The notes below the pieces were generated by a model. It did no database searches, was not told the origin of the DNA, and was given only the letters and a program-made list of their open reading frames with translations. 64,000 nucleotides of DNA from positions 203,274,400-203,338,399 of the forward strand of contig JAIOJX010000026.1 of assembly GCA_022376925.1 (NCBI GenBank), read 5' to 3'. Below are positions 40,649 to 54,136 of this stretch, piece by piece. How positions within the stretch are numbered: the first letter of the stretch is position 1; every line of letters begins with the position of its first letter. The position numbers were made by a program, and so were the translations under genes. Source of the stretch: Tragulus kanchil. Its lineage: Eukaryota > Chordata > Mammalia > Artiodactyla > Tragulidae.

Positions 40649-43600
40649 GCACTATCTGGCACAAAATAATCACTCAACAATTCTTTTTTTGACTAAATAG
40701 CAGAAGTCTAGTCAAATGCATTTCAAGACAGAATCACCACAGTGATTTTCTAACATAAGATTACAGTGATATAAAATCGGTAATCTATTCTAGAGGGCAA
40801 GGGCTGTTAGAAGATATTTATATCAAGAATGAAGGGAAGGGCAAGAGAATGGAGTATGGGCTGAGGCTGCAAGATAGGCATTTTAAAAAGTTCATTCCCA
40901 TTTTGACTGAGTATCTGTTGAAAAGAGCACAGCCCAAACTTTAATGCAAGAAGGCATTAGGCTTACAGAAAACTCTTAGGGAGAAGTATTACAAGCAATA
41001 AGAGTAGCTGTTAATTGGGCTCTAAAGGAAACAGTGAGATACAACCAGTCAGCATGAAAGTTGGAAATATAAATTCTTCCAGAATACTGAGGTAGCAAAG
41101 TCATTCTAGATGATAAGAATTATTTCTTATTTCAACTTGGTGATCTTCTTGGTAAGTATGAAGACCAAATGAAACCACTATTGAAATGGAATCCTGCAAA
41201 GCTGATGATTTAACTGAGGTTCTGAAATTGTTCATCATGTAAACCATTTCCACAATTTTACTATAAGCTAATGATATTAATAATGGGGGATTCTTATGAA
41301 TTACACTGGCAATTATAAGTAATTTCTATATTTAATATCTTTTCATCTAATTTTTACAGAAATTCCTCTGACATTTCAAGTATTAACTCACATGATTAAT
41401 TTGTACATTTTGCCCCCAAATTTATTTTTTACTCCTGAGGACATCAGTATATCAAACTTATTGGACCATAGCTCCATATTTGAAGTTATGTTTGAGGTTT
41501 TTCCAAATGGAACTTTTCTTTAAATTTATGCCTAGCTAACTATGCTTGTTGACTCTGGACCCTTGCCCAAGGATTACAGTCCGATGAAAGAAACCTGAAC
41601 TTCAATCACTTACGTTTTTACAAAAATCTAAATAATTGTTCTTCAATTAGCATTCACTCAGAGGAACTTTACAAGAATTATTTTGACTAAAACCTCAGAC
41701 ACTAAAAAGAGCACCATGCTTTGTCTTTAATGAACTTCAGTGAAAGAATTCAAACATTTGGAATAATTCTGGCACTCATCTTAATTCTTTAATTTTGTTT
41801 TAGAAGGTGACCGCAAAACTGTCACTAATCTTTATCAGTTCTAATCTATAGCAGCGTTCTCTTACTTTTGTGAGCTCCAACTCCTTGGAACCTTCTCTTC
41901 TGGAAGTTATTTTAACTGAAATAATGTTTTATGTAAACAGAGAGCATTCACTTCTGAGGGGCAGTGGTGTGAACATTTGCCTTGTCTGCAGTTGGACAGG
42001 ATAGAGTGAAGTTTCTATTAAGAGGATTTAAATTTGTATCTTTTAAGGAATTATGTGAGAGCAGCTGCTACTACATATGTTGCAGTTTCTATTGAAGGAT
42101 TTGTATATTTTTAGGTTAAGAAAAGGAACCCTGAGAGATTAAATACACAAGGGGAAAAAACCCATAATAAGCAAAACATGGAGTTATTTCTCTTGAGGAA
42201 TTATTTTTGTCAGTGGAAGCAGACATAGTTTAGTACCAGTGACAATGTTTGCTTGTAAGAGGTTTACTGAAATAAAGACCTGGGAGAAAGTCAAGTTTTG
42301 AAATCAGATGCAGAAGGATAGTGGGTATGTATGTAACTGTACTGAGTGATCTTGAAGGCTACAGATTTTGTTAGTTTTAGCATTTGTTTGTCTCACTTAA
42401 ATTAGTATAAGCCTTTGAGCTTCCTCGGGCACTTGGAGATGTGCACATGTGTTTGTGTTCATGTCTGAGAGCTCAATCAATGTATATACAGAGATTAAAT
42501 CATTTCATTGACTCAGCATGCTATTGTTAGATATTAAGTTTTAGCGTTTGAGTTAAATGGAAGTTTTATCATGTTCTGAAGTACAACTAAAAAGCTATAA
42601 TCAGAGAAGAGAAGTCAATACCAGTTAACTGGTTACTATTTCTACCAGAAATCCTGCTGAGTATTTCAAAGATATATTTTATATAGTATCTAATCCAAAA
42701 TAAAAATTCTTAGCACCAGACCCAACCATATGTTTCTGATATGCCAACATTCATGTCAAAATTGCTAACGGTATATTTAAATTCATCATATGTTACTTTC
42801 ACATTCTCACTTTAGCATTCTATTAGAAGTTGGGTGGTGAATTTATTCCATCTGGCTTCAAAAGTGCCACTAAAAAGCCTAAAAAGGGACATTTATTCCA
42901 TTTGTCTAGTAAAAAATAACAATTGAAATAAAAACTATAAAACCTATATAAAAATGCATCAAACTTATTTTGTGTGTGTTTTTTACAGGTTTGGGGGACT
43001 AATAATCTTAGAATTCTTTTCAGAATGAGATTCATCCATTTTACTCAACAGAAAAACCAATATGTTATGCGTTATCACCATATATGTATAAAAATTCAAG
43101 TTCCCAAAAGGTTACAGTGTGTTTCCTATTATCTTGTACATATAAAATCATCTGTACACTAGACAGTAATAAGTAGTCAGGTTTTAGATGATCATTTCTT
43201 ATTATCTAAAACATGAAGACTTGCCCAAGAACACTCATCTTTCATAGTGTCTATTAAAGAAAAAAAAAACTCTTTAAACAGAACTTAAAATTTTATTATC
43301 CAGTAAAAACAGTGACTCATTGAAGAGAAAATAAGAAAAAGAATGCTATTACACAATTTCCAGCACATAGGTTTATGGGATATGCTGAACAAAACATCTT
43401 TTACTCAGGATGCCTCAAATGTAACTAAAACTGCATTTATGAAAAAAAAAATTAAGACACTGACTAACTTGGCTTATTTTCCTCACAGGTGCTTATTAAT
43501 TTCAGCATGGTATGGGGGTAGAGTATGTGTTCTGGAGCCAGGTAGATTCCAAAGTTTCAAATTCCAGTTCTACCCATTAGCAGGTAATCTTAGATGTGAA

Positions 43601-43683
43601 TTTTTATGCCAATGGATCTTACAGTATCTTCTCTACAAAAATAATGTGAGAAACACATTTATTCCAAAAGATTGGTAACTAGT
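40649..43683 (-). other. EYA4 intron, single-copy stretch
   Basis: 3 kb without a duplication, exon or repeat that I can name. A short (GT)n occurs near 42971 and an A-run near 43260. The 111-codon plus-strand frame at 43.34-43.68 kb is antisense to EYA4 and has no family resemblance. Confidence 0.55.
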
Positions 43684-44440
43684 TAGTGGAAATGTCAAAC
43701 ACAAATTGCAGATTCAGTAATAATAATCCACATCTTCATTCATAATGCAATTATAAACACTTTAATTTTATTGTGAAACCAGGAGATAAAAAATCAATTT
43801 GAATGAGCCATTTAAAAAAGAAAAAGTCTATTTCACCATAATTGTGCCTGACAGAGAAGAATCTCTTCCCGGTGCCTAAGCTACTCGGTTATTTCAAAGT
43901 TCACCATCTGAATATCTAATAACTCAGACCATGAGTGTTCATATCGTATACCTTATTACAGTATGTATTCAGCTATCCTGAGGCTATTTTTCTTGGGTTC
44001 TCTCAGTTTGTTGTTACTGCTTTTACTTTCTCTTCATTTAAAGTTGGAAATGAAAAGATACATTAGGAAAAGGGAGAAAATAAATGCAATCAAATCAGTC
44101 AGAAGTGCTATTTAAATAGCTCTCATAAGGTTTTACCTAGAAGAGGAAGAAGTAGGAAATTATAGTGTCTAGAATTAGGTTTCAGATTGTCTATAAAATT
44201 TAAAGATCCATGCTAGCACTAGGAGCAGTCTCTGTGACTATTGTGTAGGGATGAACCTAAACTGCATTCTGGTGAGCAACCTGGAAAAACTAATGCCGAT
44301 TCACAAGATGAAATGAGTTGTGGCTGAAACACTAAAAGGACCAGGGCCAGTGGATGGGGGTAAATGGTCTGGGACAGCAAAGCAGATCTCCTTTTTGGAG
44401 ACATTTTTGTCCTCAGTCTGTGTCAGTAAATACATTATCA

Positions 44441-44752
<312 letters not shown>

Positions 44753-45546
44753 TTAATAATAACTGTAGTCACTGAAAATCATCTTAGGATAGTGGAAATG
44801 TCAAACACAAATTGCAGATTCAGTAATAATAATCCACATCTTCATTCATAATGCAATTATAAACACTTTAATTTTATTGTGAAACCAGGAGATAAAAAAT
44901 CAATTTGAATGAGCCATTTAAAAAAGAAAAAGTCTATTTCACCATAATTGTGCCTGACAGAGAAGAATCTCTTCCCGGTGCCTAAGCTACTCGGTTATTT
45001 CAAAGTTCACCATCTGAATATCTAATAACTCAGACCATGAGTGTTCATATTGTATACCTTATTACAGTATGTATTCAGCTATCCTGAGGCTATTTTTCTT
45101 GGGTTCTCTCAGTTTGTTGTTACTGCTTTTACTTTCTCTTCATTTAAAGTTGGAAATGAAAAGATACATTAGGAAAAGGGAGAAAATAAATGCAATCAAA
45201 TCAGTCAGAAGTGCTATTTAAATAGCTCTCATAAGGTTTTACCTAGAAGAGGAAGAAGTAGGAAATTATAGTGTCTAGAATTAGGTTTCAGATTGTCTAT
45301 AAAATTTAAAGATCCATGCTAGCACTAGGAGCAGTCTCTGTGACTATTGTGTAGGGATGAACCTAAACTGCATTCTGGTGAGCAACCTGGAAAAACTAAT
45401 GCCGATTCACAAGATGAAATGAGTTGTGGCTGAAACACTAAAAGGACCAGGGCCAGTGGATGGGGGTAAATGGTCTGGGACAGCAAAGCAGATCTCCTTT
45501 TTGGAGACATTTTTGTCCTCAGTCTGTGTCAGTAAATACATTATCA

Positions 45547-45885
<339 letters not shown>

Positions 45886-45893
45886 TCATCTTA

Positions 45894-48800
45894 AGTGCAT
45901 ATGGTGGTGAAGGGTGGGGATGGGGAGGCCATAGGAATTTTAAACCTAAGATGCAAAAGATGTTCCCAAATGAACATAAAAGGTGCTTTTCTTATGGATT
46001 ATCTAAAACATTATTAATTATACTCTTACATCTGTGAATTTGCCAGAATTTATATGCACGGAAAGATGACTTAGATCTGCTTTCATATAAAGCTATTTAT
46101 TCATGAGAGGCAGAGGAAGGAAGCAAGCTGGTTCATAGGAGTTTACATACACTCCTCCATGGAAAGTCCTTTGGAGAAAGGTACTTGGATGGAACACTGA
46201 AGAATGCAGCAGAACTGTTAAAGAGGAAAGGATGTCCTTTTAAGAATGACAGAAACTAGTAAGTGGAAAAGAGAGAAAAGTAGGTCTATTGAATGTCTGT
46301 AGGACCTGAGCAGGCAATGGTGCCTGGAGGTGGGATAGGAAGAGCTGATAGAGCCTGATGGAACCACAACTTCATTATTACTTGCATTTTGATCGATAGA
46401 CAGTACTACATTTGACTAGGGATGAAGAGGGAAGGGTGGAGGATGACTAAGGAATGTTAATTCAGTAAATACAAATGCATAAAAATAAACTCTATACATC
46501 TAGAAGTATCATGATAGTTAAGGGGATTAGTAAAAAGTCAATGCAACTTAATTTTTGTTTATAGAATCTGAGAGATTACACAGCAGTAAGGAGTTGGGAA
46601 TGAAAACCAGGGTTGGTACCTTATCACAAATAATCATAGTTGAAAGCCCAGAATATAAAAGTAAGGGGAGTTTAGGGTTGAGTCTAGGACAATAATTCAT
46701 GCACAAATCGTGTGTTTAAAATTTCGAAGATGGAATGATCTTTAAAGGAGAACTGCTCTAGATATGACTCTGGAGATGAAAAGACAGAACACAGAAAGGA
46801 CAAATCTTTAGACTCTGAGGCAAGAATGGGTGCTAGCACAGAAAAAAAGATGGTTTCAAATGCAGCTGACAAATCTAGAAGGATACTATTGGTTTTGGCT
46901 GAGAAATTATTTTGGAAGACCTTTGGGTTGAGTGGCTGGGCTAAGAGCCAGACTGTAGAGATCTGAAGACAGAGAACCACACTCGTGTTTTCTATGATCT
47001 AATAAATGGCATTTCAAGAAATGTATTCAAACTTGGGAAAATGCAATGCTAAATTTAGTCCATCTTATGATAAGAATACACTCCAAGTGAGGTGAGGGCA
47101 AGCAGTGTTCATACACACCCCTGAATTTATTCCACTTAGCAAGTAGAAGACCCTCTTCATTCCATACTTCTACTGCAATGACCATCCTTTCCCTCTGTAC
47201 TTTTATAATGCTCTGAAGGGGGAAGCTAGAGTGTAAACTTGTTTGGAGTATGTGCCAGTTTCATATTCTGTAGTGACAAAAGTCTACAGAATAGGAACCG
47301 AGTGTTTAGGAGGAAAAAGGTCATTGAGATATTGCACAAAGCTAAGACTTGACATGGGAGAAGATGAAGAGAGGACAATCATACTATGTTGGTGTCAACA
47401 TAATTTTATAACTGTTGATGTCTCTTTCTTGGAGAGGTCTGTGGATTTCATAGGTAGACATTTTCTCTTCTCAGAAACAGAGATTCCTTGTTCACAGACT
47501 TGATGGTATCTTGGTATTTGGTCCTCCAGTCAGGGTGACTCTATCGCTAGATTAATCTGTCTTCCAGTGACAAGGACCACTTGGAGCAATAACACCCAAA
47601 GACCAAATGAATTCTATTTCATCCATCAGGCATTCATTCAAGATCAAGAACAAATAATATTAAGTGGCCATTTTGTTTCTCAAGAAGTTTAAAAACTCAG
47701 AGGGATTTCTTGCTCTATTCCCTTCAAGTACAAAATTCTTTTTTATTATTTCTTTGTGTGTGTGTGTGTTGCTGAAGTTAAGGGAAATCTCTGAAGGTGA
47801 AATCAAAAAAAATATATATCCATTTGCCTTTTTTCTGTAAAAAAAAAAAAATCCCATTTCTAGTCTTTTTTTGTTGGCGGTGGGTGGGTGAGGAGGTTGA
47901 ATAGTCTGAGGACACAGAAAATTTGTAAATATTCTGTCTAGTCATGGGACCATGAACAAAAAGCCTACAGAAATATCAGGAAAAATCAAATGTAATCATA
48001 GCATGAAAACATATAATTCCATTAGTGATGCTCTATGCTTTTGAGGAATGTTCACTGATGCAAGACAATAAAACTGAGCTCCACAGGACTCCGTTATGTT
48101 TCTGATGATTACTGCCCTAAAGATAAATATTTCAGATGGGGGTTCAGAAATGTCTTTATAGAAAAGGTTTTCCGTCTCGACACTAGATTGCTTCAAATAT
48201 TATCCTATGATTTGCCAACTTTTCTTTCTTGGGTTTTAGATATAATTCCTCCGTTTCTTACGTTCATGCCTCACATTCTTTGCATTTACAGATCAGATTT
48301 ATGGGGATGGGAGAAAACATACTGTTCCTCTTTGATTGTTACTTTTATCAATGCCGTGCTCCTGTAGCACATAACTCTCCGTGTTACAAAAATCCATAAA
48401 AAATGCGCTTTGTGCATCTGATGGGCATGCAAACAAACTATTCTTAAAAAAGAGCAACAGTGATTCTCCAACAAGGAAACCTAGGGTATGATATAATGAA
48501 AGCTGCTCTTGAGCACCCCATTGGAATGCGATTCCACAGCAACGGAAGGGGCTGTTCGTTTGTTTTGCAAGCTACAGCAATCCCACATCACAGTCTCTGA
48601 GAGCCAGCACTCCGTTAAGCATTTTGGCAAAACTTCATTTGTTAATAGGGAGAGTTTTGGTTTGAGGTTTGCCTGAGTGTGAACGAGCTGTATTTTGCTA
48701 AGGTTCCGAGAGAGCCAGGCCTGTTGAAAGCTATGCCAAAGATCTGGCACTGAAGGGCTAGGAATAGTCGTGCCACAAGCCAAGGAAAACCATGCTTGTA

Positions 48801-50740
48801 AGAGGTGCTGGTCTTGTTTCTAAGAGAATGTCAAGTGAGGGCTTACTTTCACATATCTAATTTTACTCCTCTCCCCTCGAGCTTTTTAACTCTAAGTGAG
48901 CAGATTCCAGTACCCCGTTTGCTAGCTAAAGACCCCCAGATGTAAGACTCCAAAAAGATGAACAGGATTTGGTGGGGTCACTGTCATATTGGGCATCCTC
49001 TCCTTTGCCAGACCACCAGGCAAGGAGTTGTGAGAGCTTGTAATTCCACGGTTTTATCAGGCATTTGAGAGTTAAACATATTCCTGGATTGAACTCAAGT
49101 TTTATACAGAAATGTATGCTCATTTTCATTAGATGTTTGTAGAATTATGGGCACCTTATGAATCAAGGGTTACTGCTTTTTCTCAGTTTAACTGTAGTGA
49201 GTGTTGAGTTTAGGGCCTGGAATGAAGTGACAGTGAAAACTTGGGTATAGGGAAAAGTGGGATAATAAAGGCAGTAACAGGGTTTTGTGGTAGCTCTGAT
49301 GCATATTATCCATGCAGAAAAGTTCCAATCAGTTCAAAGTTTCATGCGGGGCAAACTGAACCTCTGCTAATTTAAATTTACTCTGTGTACTGCTTTATGA
49401 AATACTGAAACTATTCCCAAGACATCGGTTGGAGAGACAGATAAAAGACCCAGAAAAAGAGATAGAGAGCAGACGAAGAAAATGAGTAACTCTTGGCCCT
49501 TAGCTATGTGCTTCTCAGCTGGATGTGACCAGGGAAGAACCAAGTCAAGATCAAGGACGGCGCTTCTCTGTATCAAGATACTAATGTCTATTAGTCCTCT
49601 TAGCACTGAGCATGAACTGGAGCCAGACAGTCTGTCTATGGGCCTCTGCCCTCCAATGGCCCATCAGCTGGAATTCCTCTTCTAGGGACACACTGTAAAA
49701 AATATCTCAGGAGAGGCAGCAATTATGTATTTTTAAAGAAATGGGTTCTTTTTTTTTTTTTTTTTTTAAAGAACTCAAACTCTTAGAACAGTTACTCCCT
49801 AGAGACCTGAAGCATGTTTGCAGACACGTGCATGCAGAGACAGAAGATATGCAAGGTCATTACAGGAAAAGGAAGACAAACCAGCTCCAAGAGCCAAGGT
49901 GGCAATAGCTAGTAGGTTTGTTAGAATACATAAACACTTTTCGTCATTGACAAGAAACGCCATGGCATTCAGCTGTGACTCAGAAGGGAAATTTTGCAAC
50001 TGTCTCTAATGGACAGCCAGTGGGCTAAAACATTCTTAGAGGGAATTAGAGAAAGGTTTCAGGAACATTCATGTGTTTAGCACATATCTATTGAGTGTCT
50101 ACCACGTGTCAGACATGAGCAAATTCTGGGAAGAGAGCAGAAAATTAAATAAGGCAAGTCTCTGCCCTCATGGGATTTATTTTATTACTTGATCAGCCCT
50201 CTGATAAATACACAGACAAAAGCCCAAGTCAATATTCCAGGTGGTGAAAAATCAGTTAGTGGACACAAGGCTGTGGGGCTGGGTGGTGAAGACTCATGTA
50301 GAGAGAATGCAAGGTAGGCATCTCTCAGGAGGTGAAGGAGGAGGAGGATAAGGAGACCTGAGAAAAGAGAGGTGACTCGCCATGCACATGTGAGGCAGTG
50401 GGACATCTGGAGAGGCGACGCTGAGGCCAGTGTGCATCGGAGAGTGTGAGGTATGGTGACCCAGGTGAGGGACACAAGGTGGACCAAGAATTTTAAGAAA
50501 GAGGGAGTGCTCCAGGATAAGACACAGGTGAGAGAGACACCAGGAAAATTAACCATGCATTTGGCAGGAAGGTCATTTCTCAGATTTGAAGAGTTGTTGG
50601 GCTGGCAAGGGAGGGAAGAGCAGAGAAAGGGGCAGCAACAGGAAAGCGGCTCAGGAGGCGCTTCTGGTGATGGGACTGTTACAGCTCAGAAAAGATGGCC
50701 TGGAGGGCGGGAGAATGAGAGGACGGTGCGAGAGGGAGGG
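45894..50740 (-). other. EYA4 intron, single-copy stretch
   Basis: No exon of EYA4 (in particular no DxDxT exon) was found on the minus strand. Features are minor: (GT)n near 47755-47770, poly(T) at 49749-49767, an ancient-repeat signature at about 50070-50200. The 100-codon minus-strand frame at 48.48-48.78 kb is in non-repetitive sequence but matches no family I know. Confidence 0.55.
50070..50215 (+). repeat. Ancient interspersed repeat, family not certain
   Basis: CATATCTATTGAGTGTCTAC ... CATGAGCAAATTCTGGGAAG ... TCTGCCCTCATGGGA, the same signature as at 11.1 kb. Confidence 0.4.
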
Positions 50741-50745
50741 GACAC

Positions 50746-50850
50746 ACGTAAACTCATGGCTGATTTATGTTGTTGCATGGCAGAAACCAACACAACTCTA
50801 TAAAGCAACTATCCTCTAATTAAAAAGAAATTTTCTTTTTTTTTTTTTAA
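50746..50850 (+). repeat. L1 3'-terminal stub
   Basis: CATGGCTGATTTATGTTGTTG ... GGCAGAAACCAACACAAC ... CTCTAATTAAAAAG, then A/T-rich tail. It matches the ruminant L1 3' end seen complete at 60.56-60.65 kb. Confidence 0.65.
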
Positions 50851-51374
50851 AAAGAGAGCGATGGAAATAATCCAGAAACGTGGGACACTGGGAACTCAGG
50901 AATGAAAGAGGTCTTTTCAGGAGGAGTTTCACTGGGTAAGTGAGAGGGCCTGGGGCCAGGGTGTGAGTTGGGGTGCAGAAAGTAAGAAGGGAATAAGGTT
51001 AGGAGGCAAAGATAAAGTGATTCTTCCAGTTTGCTTTTTTTTTTTAAATCTTAAAGTGATGGAGGAGACGTTTTGTATAGAATTGAGAGGGGGCTTTAAA
51101 GGGGTGAGGGGAGAGAAGGGTTAGATCTAATAAGCTGGAAGAGTCAGACCCACAGTGCTGGGACCCCTGCCCCCCAGAGATGTGCGGTTACATTCAGCTG
51201 CTGAGGCACAGGTAGTGTGTTGGGCAGGGTTTTTTTAATTGGTTTTGTTGTTGTTGTGTGTGGTTTTGTTCATTTTTGTAGGTAAGTCTGATGGAGAAAA
51301 AGAGGGATAAAGATGATAAGATTTTACAAAAGAAGGGTGAGAGCAACATGCAGGGTGGGGATGGTGATGTCCAA

Positions 51375-51735
51375 GGCAGAGGCTCTCCAACTTGACCACA
51401 GGCGAGAAACACCTGAGGAACTCTGACAAGTCCTGCTGCCCAGGCCATGGCCCTGTACCAGTTCAATCAGATATTCCCTAAGGTGGGACACATCCACCAG
51501 CAATTTCAAAGCTCTCCAGTGATTCCAATGTCCACAAGACTGCGAATCAGCAGAGGAAGACCTTGCTACTCAAAGTGTGGCTCAGAGATCAGCAACACTA
51601 GCCTCAGTTGGGAGCTCGTTAGAAAGGCAGAATTGCAGAAGCTACCCCAGATATCTACTAAGCAGAATCTATAGTTTAACAAGATGGCCCGGTGATTCAT
51701 ACACATGTTAATATTTAAGGAGCACTGGCCTAAGA
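51375..51735 (+). repeat. Two old hAT-Charlie MITE-like fragments (MER5/MER20 type)
   Basis: The first (about 51375-51555) holds AGAAACACCTGAGGAACTC. The second (about 51565-51735) holds CTACTCAAAGTGTGGCTCAG, GGGAGCTCGTTAGAAAGGCAG and TTAACAAGATGGCCCGGTGA. Both resemble non-autonomous hAT elements common in mammals; exact family uncertain. Confidence 0.5.
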
Positions 51736-52448
51736 GCTCTCCTGAAGGTCTGGGACAGTTAGGGAAGACCAGAGCTGGCACGGCCTTCTGGTTTCCCATG
51801 AGTTAAAGCCTCTAAGATGCTTCCCAAAGACTCTAAGATCTGAACCAGTCTGATTACTGAGGAGAAAGATGATTTATCATAATTTCTTGGAAATTAGGCT
51901 TTCCTAGAAAGAGCTGACATCTACGAATAAGAATCCATTGTCCCAGTTTCATTTCCATAAAGGTCATCTGTGGACTTAATGCCAGGGACCAGATACCTTA
52001 TGATGCCTTTTTGCTTAGTTATGTAGCCAACTACCTTCTCAGGAGCAGGTAAGCATGAAAAACTAGTGAATTTTCCCTCTGGATTAAAATGGTTTGTTCA
52101 AAATCCAAGTGTTTGATGTAAGCATCATATTTGTAATTAAACAGTAATCCATATTAAGTAATCAGAAACTATGAAGGTAACATTACACAGCTTATCTACC
52201 ACTACTAGCTCCTACTGTTTTGATCAGAAGAGAATCCAATGAATAAAGTTCACCCACATTTATTAAACTAATCACAGTTTAGATATACTTCAAGAGGAAT
52301 TACAGCAGTAGTAATATGCTACGACTATAGCTGCTATGCTATATCATTGTTATTTTAGAGACTTTGGATTGGTGGAACTTGCTTCCAGCACATCATATGT
52401 CTTAAGTACTTCTAAATATAAAAATAGTATAGTATTATGTTTATGTTA

Positions 52449-52645
52449 TGGGATTCCCTGGTAGCTCAGCTGGTAAAGAATCTGCCTGCAGTGCAGTAGA
52501 CTTCAATTTGAGTCCTGGCTCAAGAAGATCCCTTAGGGAAGGGATAGGCTACTCACTTCAGTATTCTTGGCCTTCCTCGGTGGCTCAGATGGTAAAGAAT
52601 CTGCCTTCAGTGCAGGAGACTTGGGTCCAATCCCTGGGTTGACTA
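52449..52645 (+). repeat. Bov-tA SINE dimer
   Basis: Head-to-tail partial units: GGGATTCCCTGGTAGCTCAG at 52451 and GGCCTTCCTCGGTGGCTCAG near 52570. Repeated at 53499-53695 in the D15 right copy. Confidence 0.85.
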
Positions 52646-53498
52646 TACAATGTATAATATATAGCACAGCGACAACGGCAAGAATGAACTAGAAAGCACA
52701 GAACTGAGAGAAAAGTGATGAAGATCACAAATGATGGAAGCTTCAGGACTTGAAGGATGGTGGGTGGTACTTTAGTGAAAGATTATAGAAAAGATCAGGG
52801 AGGCAGGAATTTAGAGAAAGGAGAGGTGATGATGAGTTATGGAAATTTAAGTTAATATCCTAATTTGCCCCTCCCAACTCCACAAGATGTGAGCCTGAAT
52901 GTTCATTAGCCAAAATCATAAACTGAAACTGAAATTTCAGGGGAGGTTATAAAAGGTGCCTCCAGAAGTTTGTGTTTTTAAGAAACAAATTACCACCTAT
53001 CTTTCTCACATATTAGTTTCAAGTTTTCCCACCACTAATTCCTTATAAGAAGTTGAGAAATGCCTCTGTCTTTGACTTAGCTTTACTTTTACATATATAT
53101 GTACAGTAGGCTCTTGAACTTTTACATAGGCACTTACATGCAGTTTTTTTTTCAGCAAATATTTGGAACTTTTTTGAAATTTGTAATTAAACAGTAATCC
53201 ATATTAAGTAATCAGAAACTATGAAGGTAACATTACACAGCTTATCTACCACTACTAGCTCCTACTGTTTTGATCAGAAGAGAATCCAATGAATAAAGTT
53301 CACCCACATTTATTAAACTAATCACAGTTTAGATATACTTCAAGAGGAATTACAGCAGTAGTAATATGCTACGACTATAGCTGCTATGCTATATCATTGT
53401 TATTTTAGAGACTTTGGATTGGTGGAACTTGCTTCCAGCACATCATATGTCTTAAGTACTTCTAAATATAAAAATAGTATAGTATTATGTTTATGTTA

Positions 53499-53695
53499 TG
53501 GGATTCCCTGGTAGCTCAGCTGGTAAAGAATCTGCCTGCAGTGCAGTAGACTTCAATTTGAGTCCTGGCTCAAGAAGATCCCTTAGGGAAGGGATAGGCT
53601 ACTCACTTCAGTATTCTTGGCCTTCCTCGGTGGCTCAGATGGTAAAGAATCTGCCTTCAGTGCAGGAGACTTGGGTCCAATCCCTGGGTTGACTA
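53499..53695 (+). repeat. Bov-tA SINE dimer, duplicate
   Basis: Same dimer 1050 nt further right, carried by D15. Confidence 0.85.
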
Positions 53696-54136
53696 TACAA
53701 TGTATAATATATAGCACAGCGACAACGGCAAGAATGAACTAGAAAGCACAGAACTGAGAGAAAAGTGATGAAGATCACAAATGATGGAAGCTTCAGGACT
53801 TGAAGGATGGTGGGTGGTACTTTAGTGAAAGATTATAGAAAAGATCAGTGAGGCAGGAATTTAGAGAAAGGAGAGGTGATGATGAGTTATGGAAATTTAA
53901 GTTAATATCCTAATTTGCCCCTCCCAACTCCACAAGATGTGAGCCTGAATGTTCATTAGCCAAAATCATAAACTGAAACTGAAATTTCAGGGGAGGTTAT
54001 AAAAGGTGCCTCCAGAAGTTTGTGTTTTTAAGAAACAAATTACCACCTATCTTTCTCATATATTAGTTTCAAGTTTTCCCACCACTAATTCCTTATAAGA
54101 AGTTGAGAAATGCCTCTGTCTTTGACTTAGCTTTAC

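Noticed and set aside
50185..50819. Overlapping 77-123-codon frames on both strands
   Set aside because: Purine-rich sequence with an old repeat signature and an L1 stub; no exon structure or family match.
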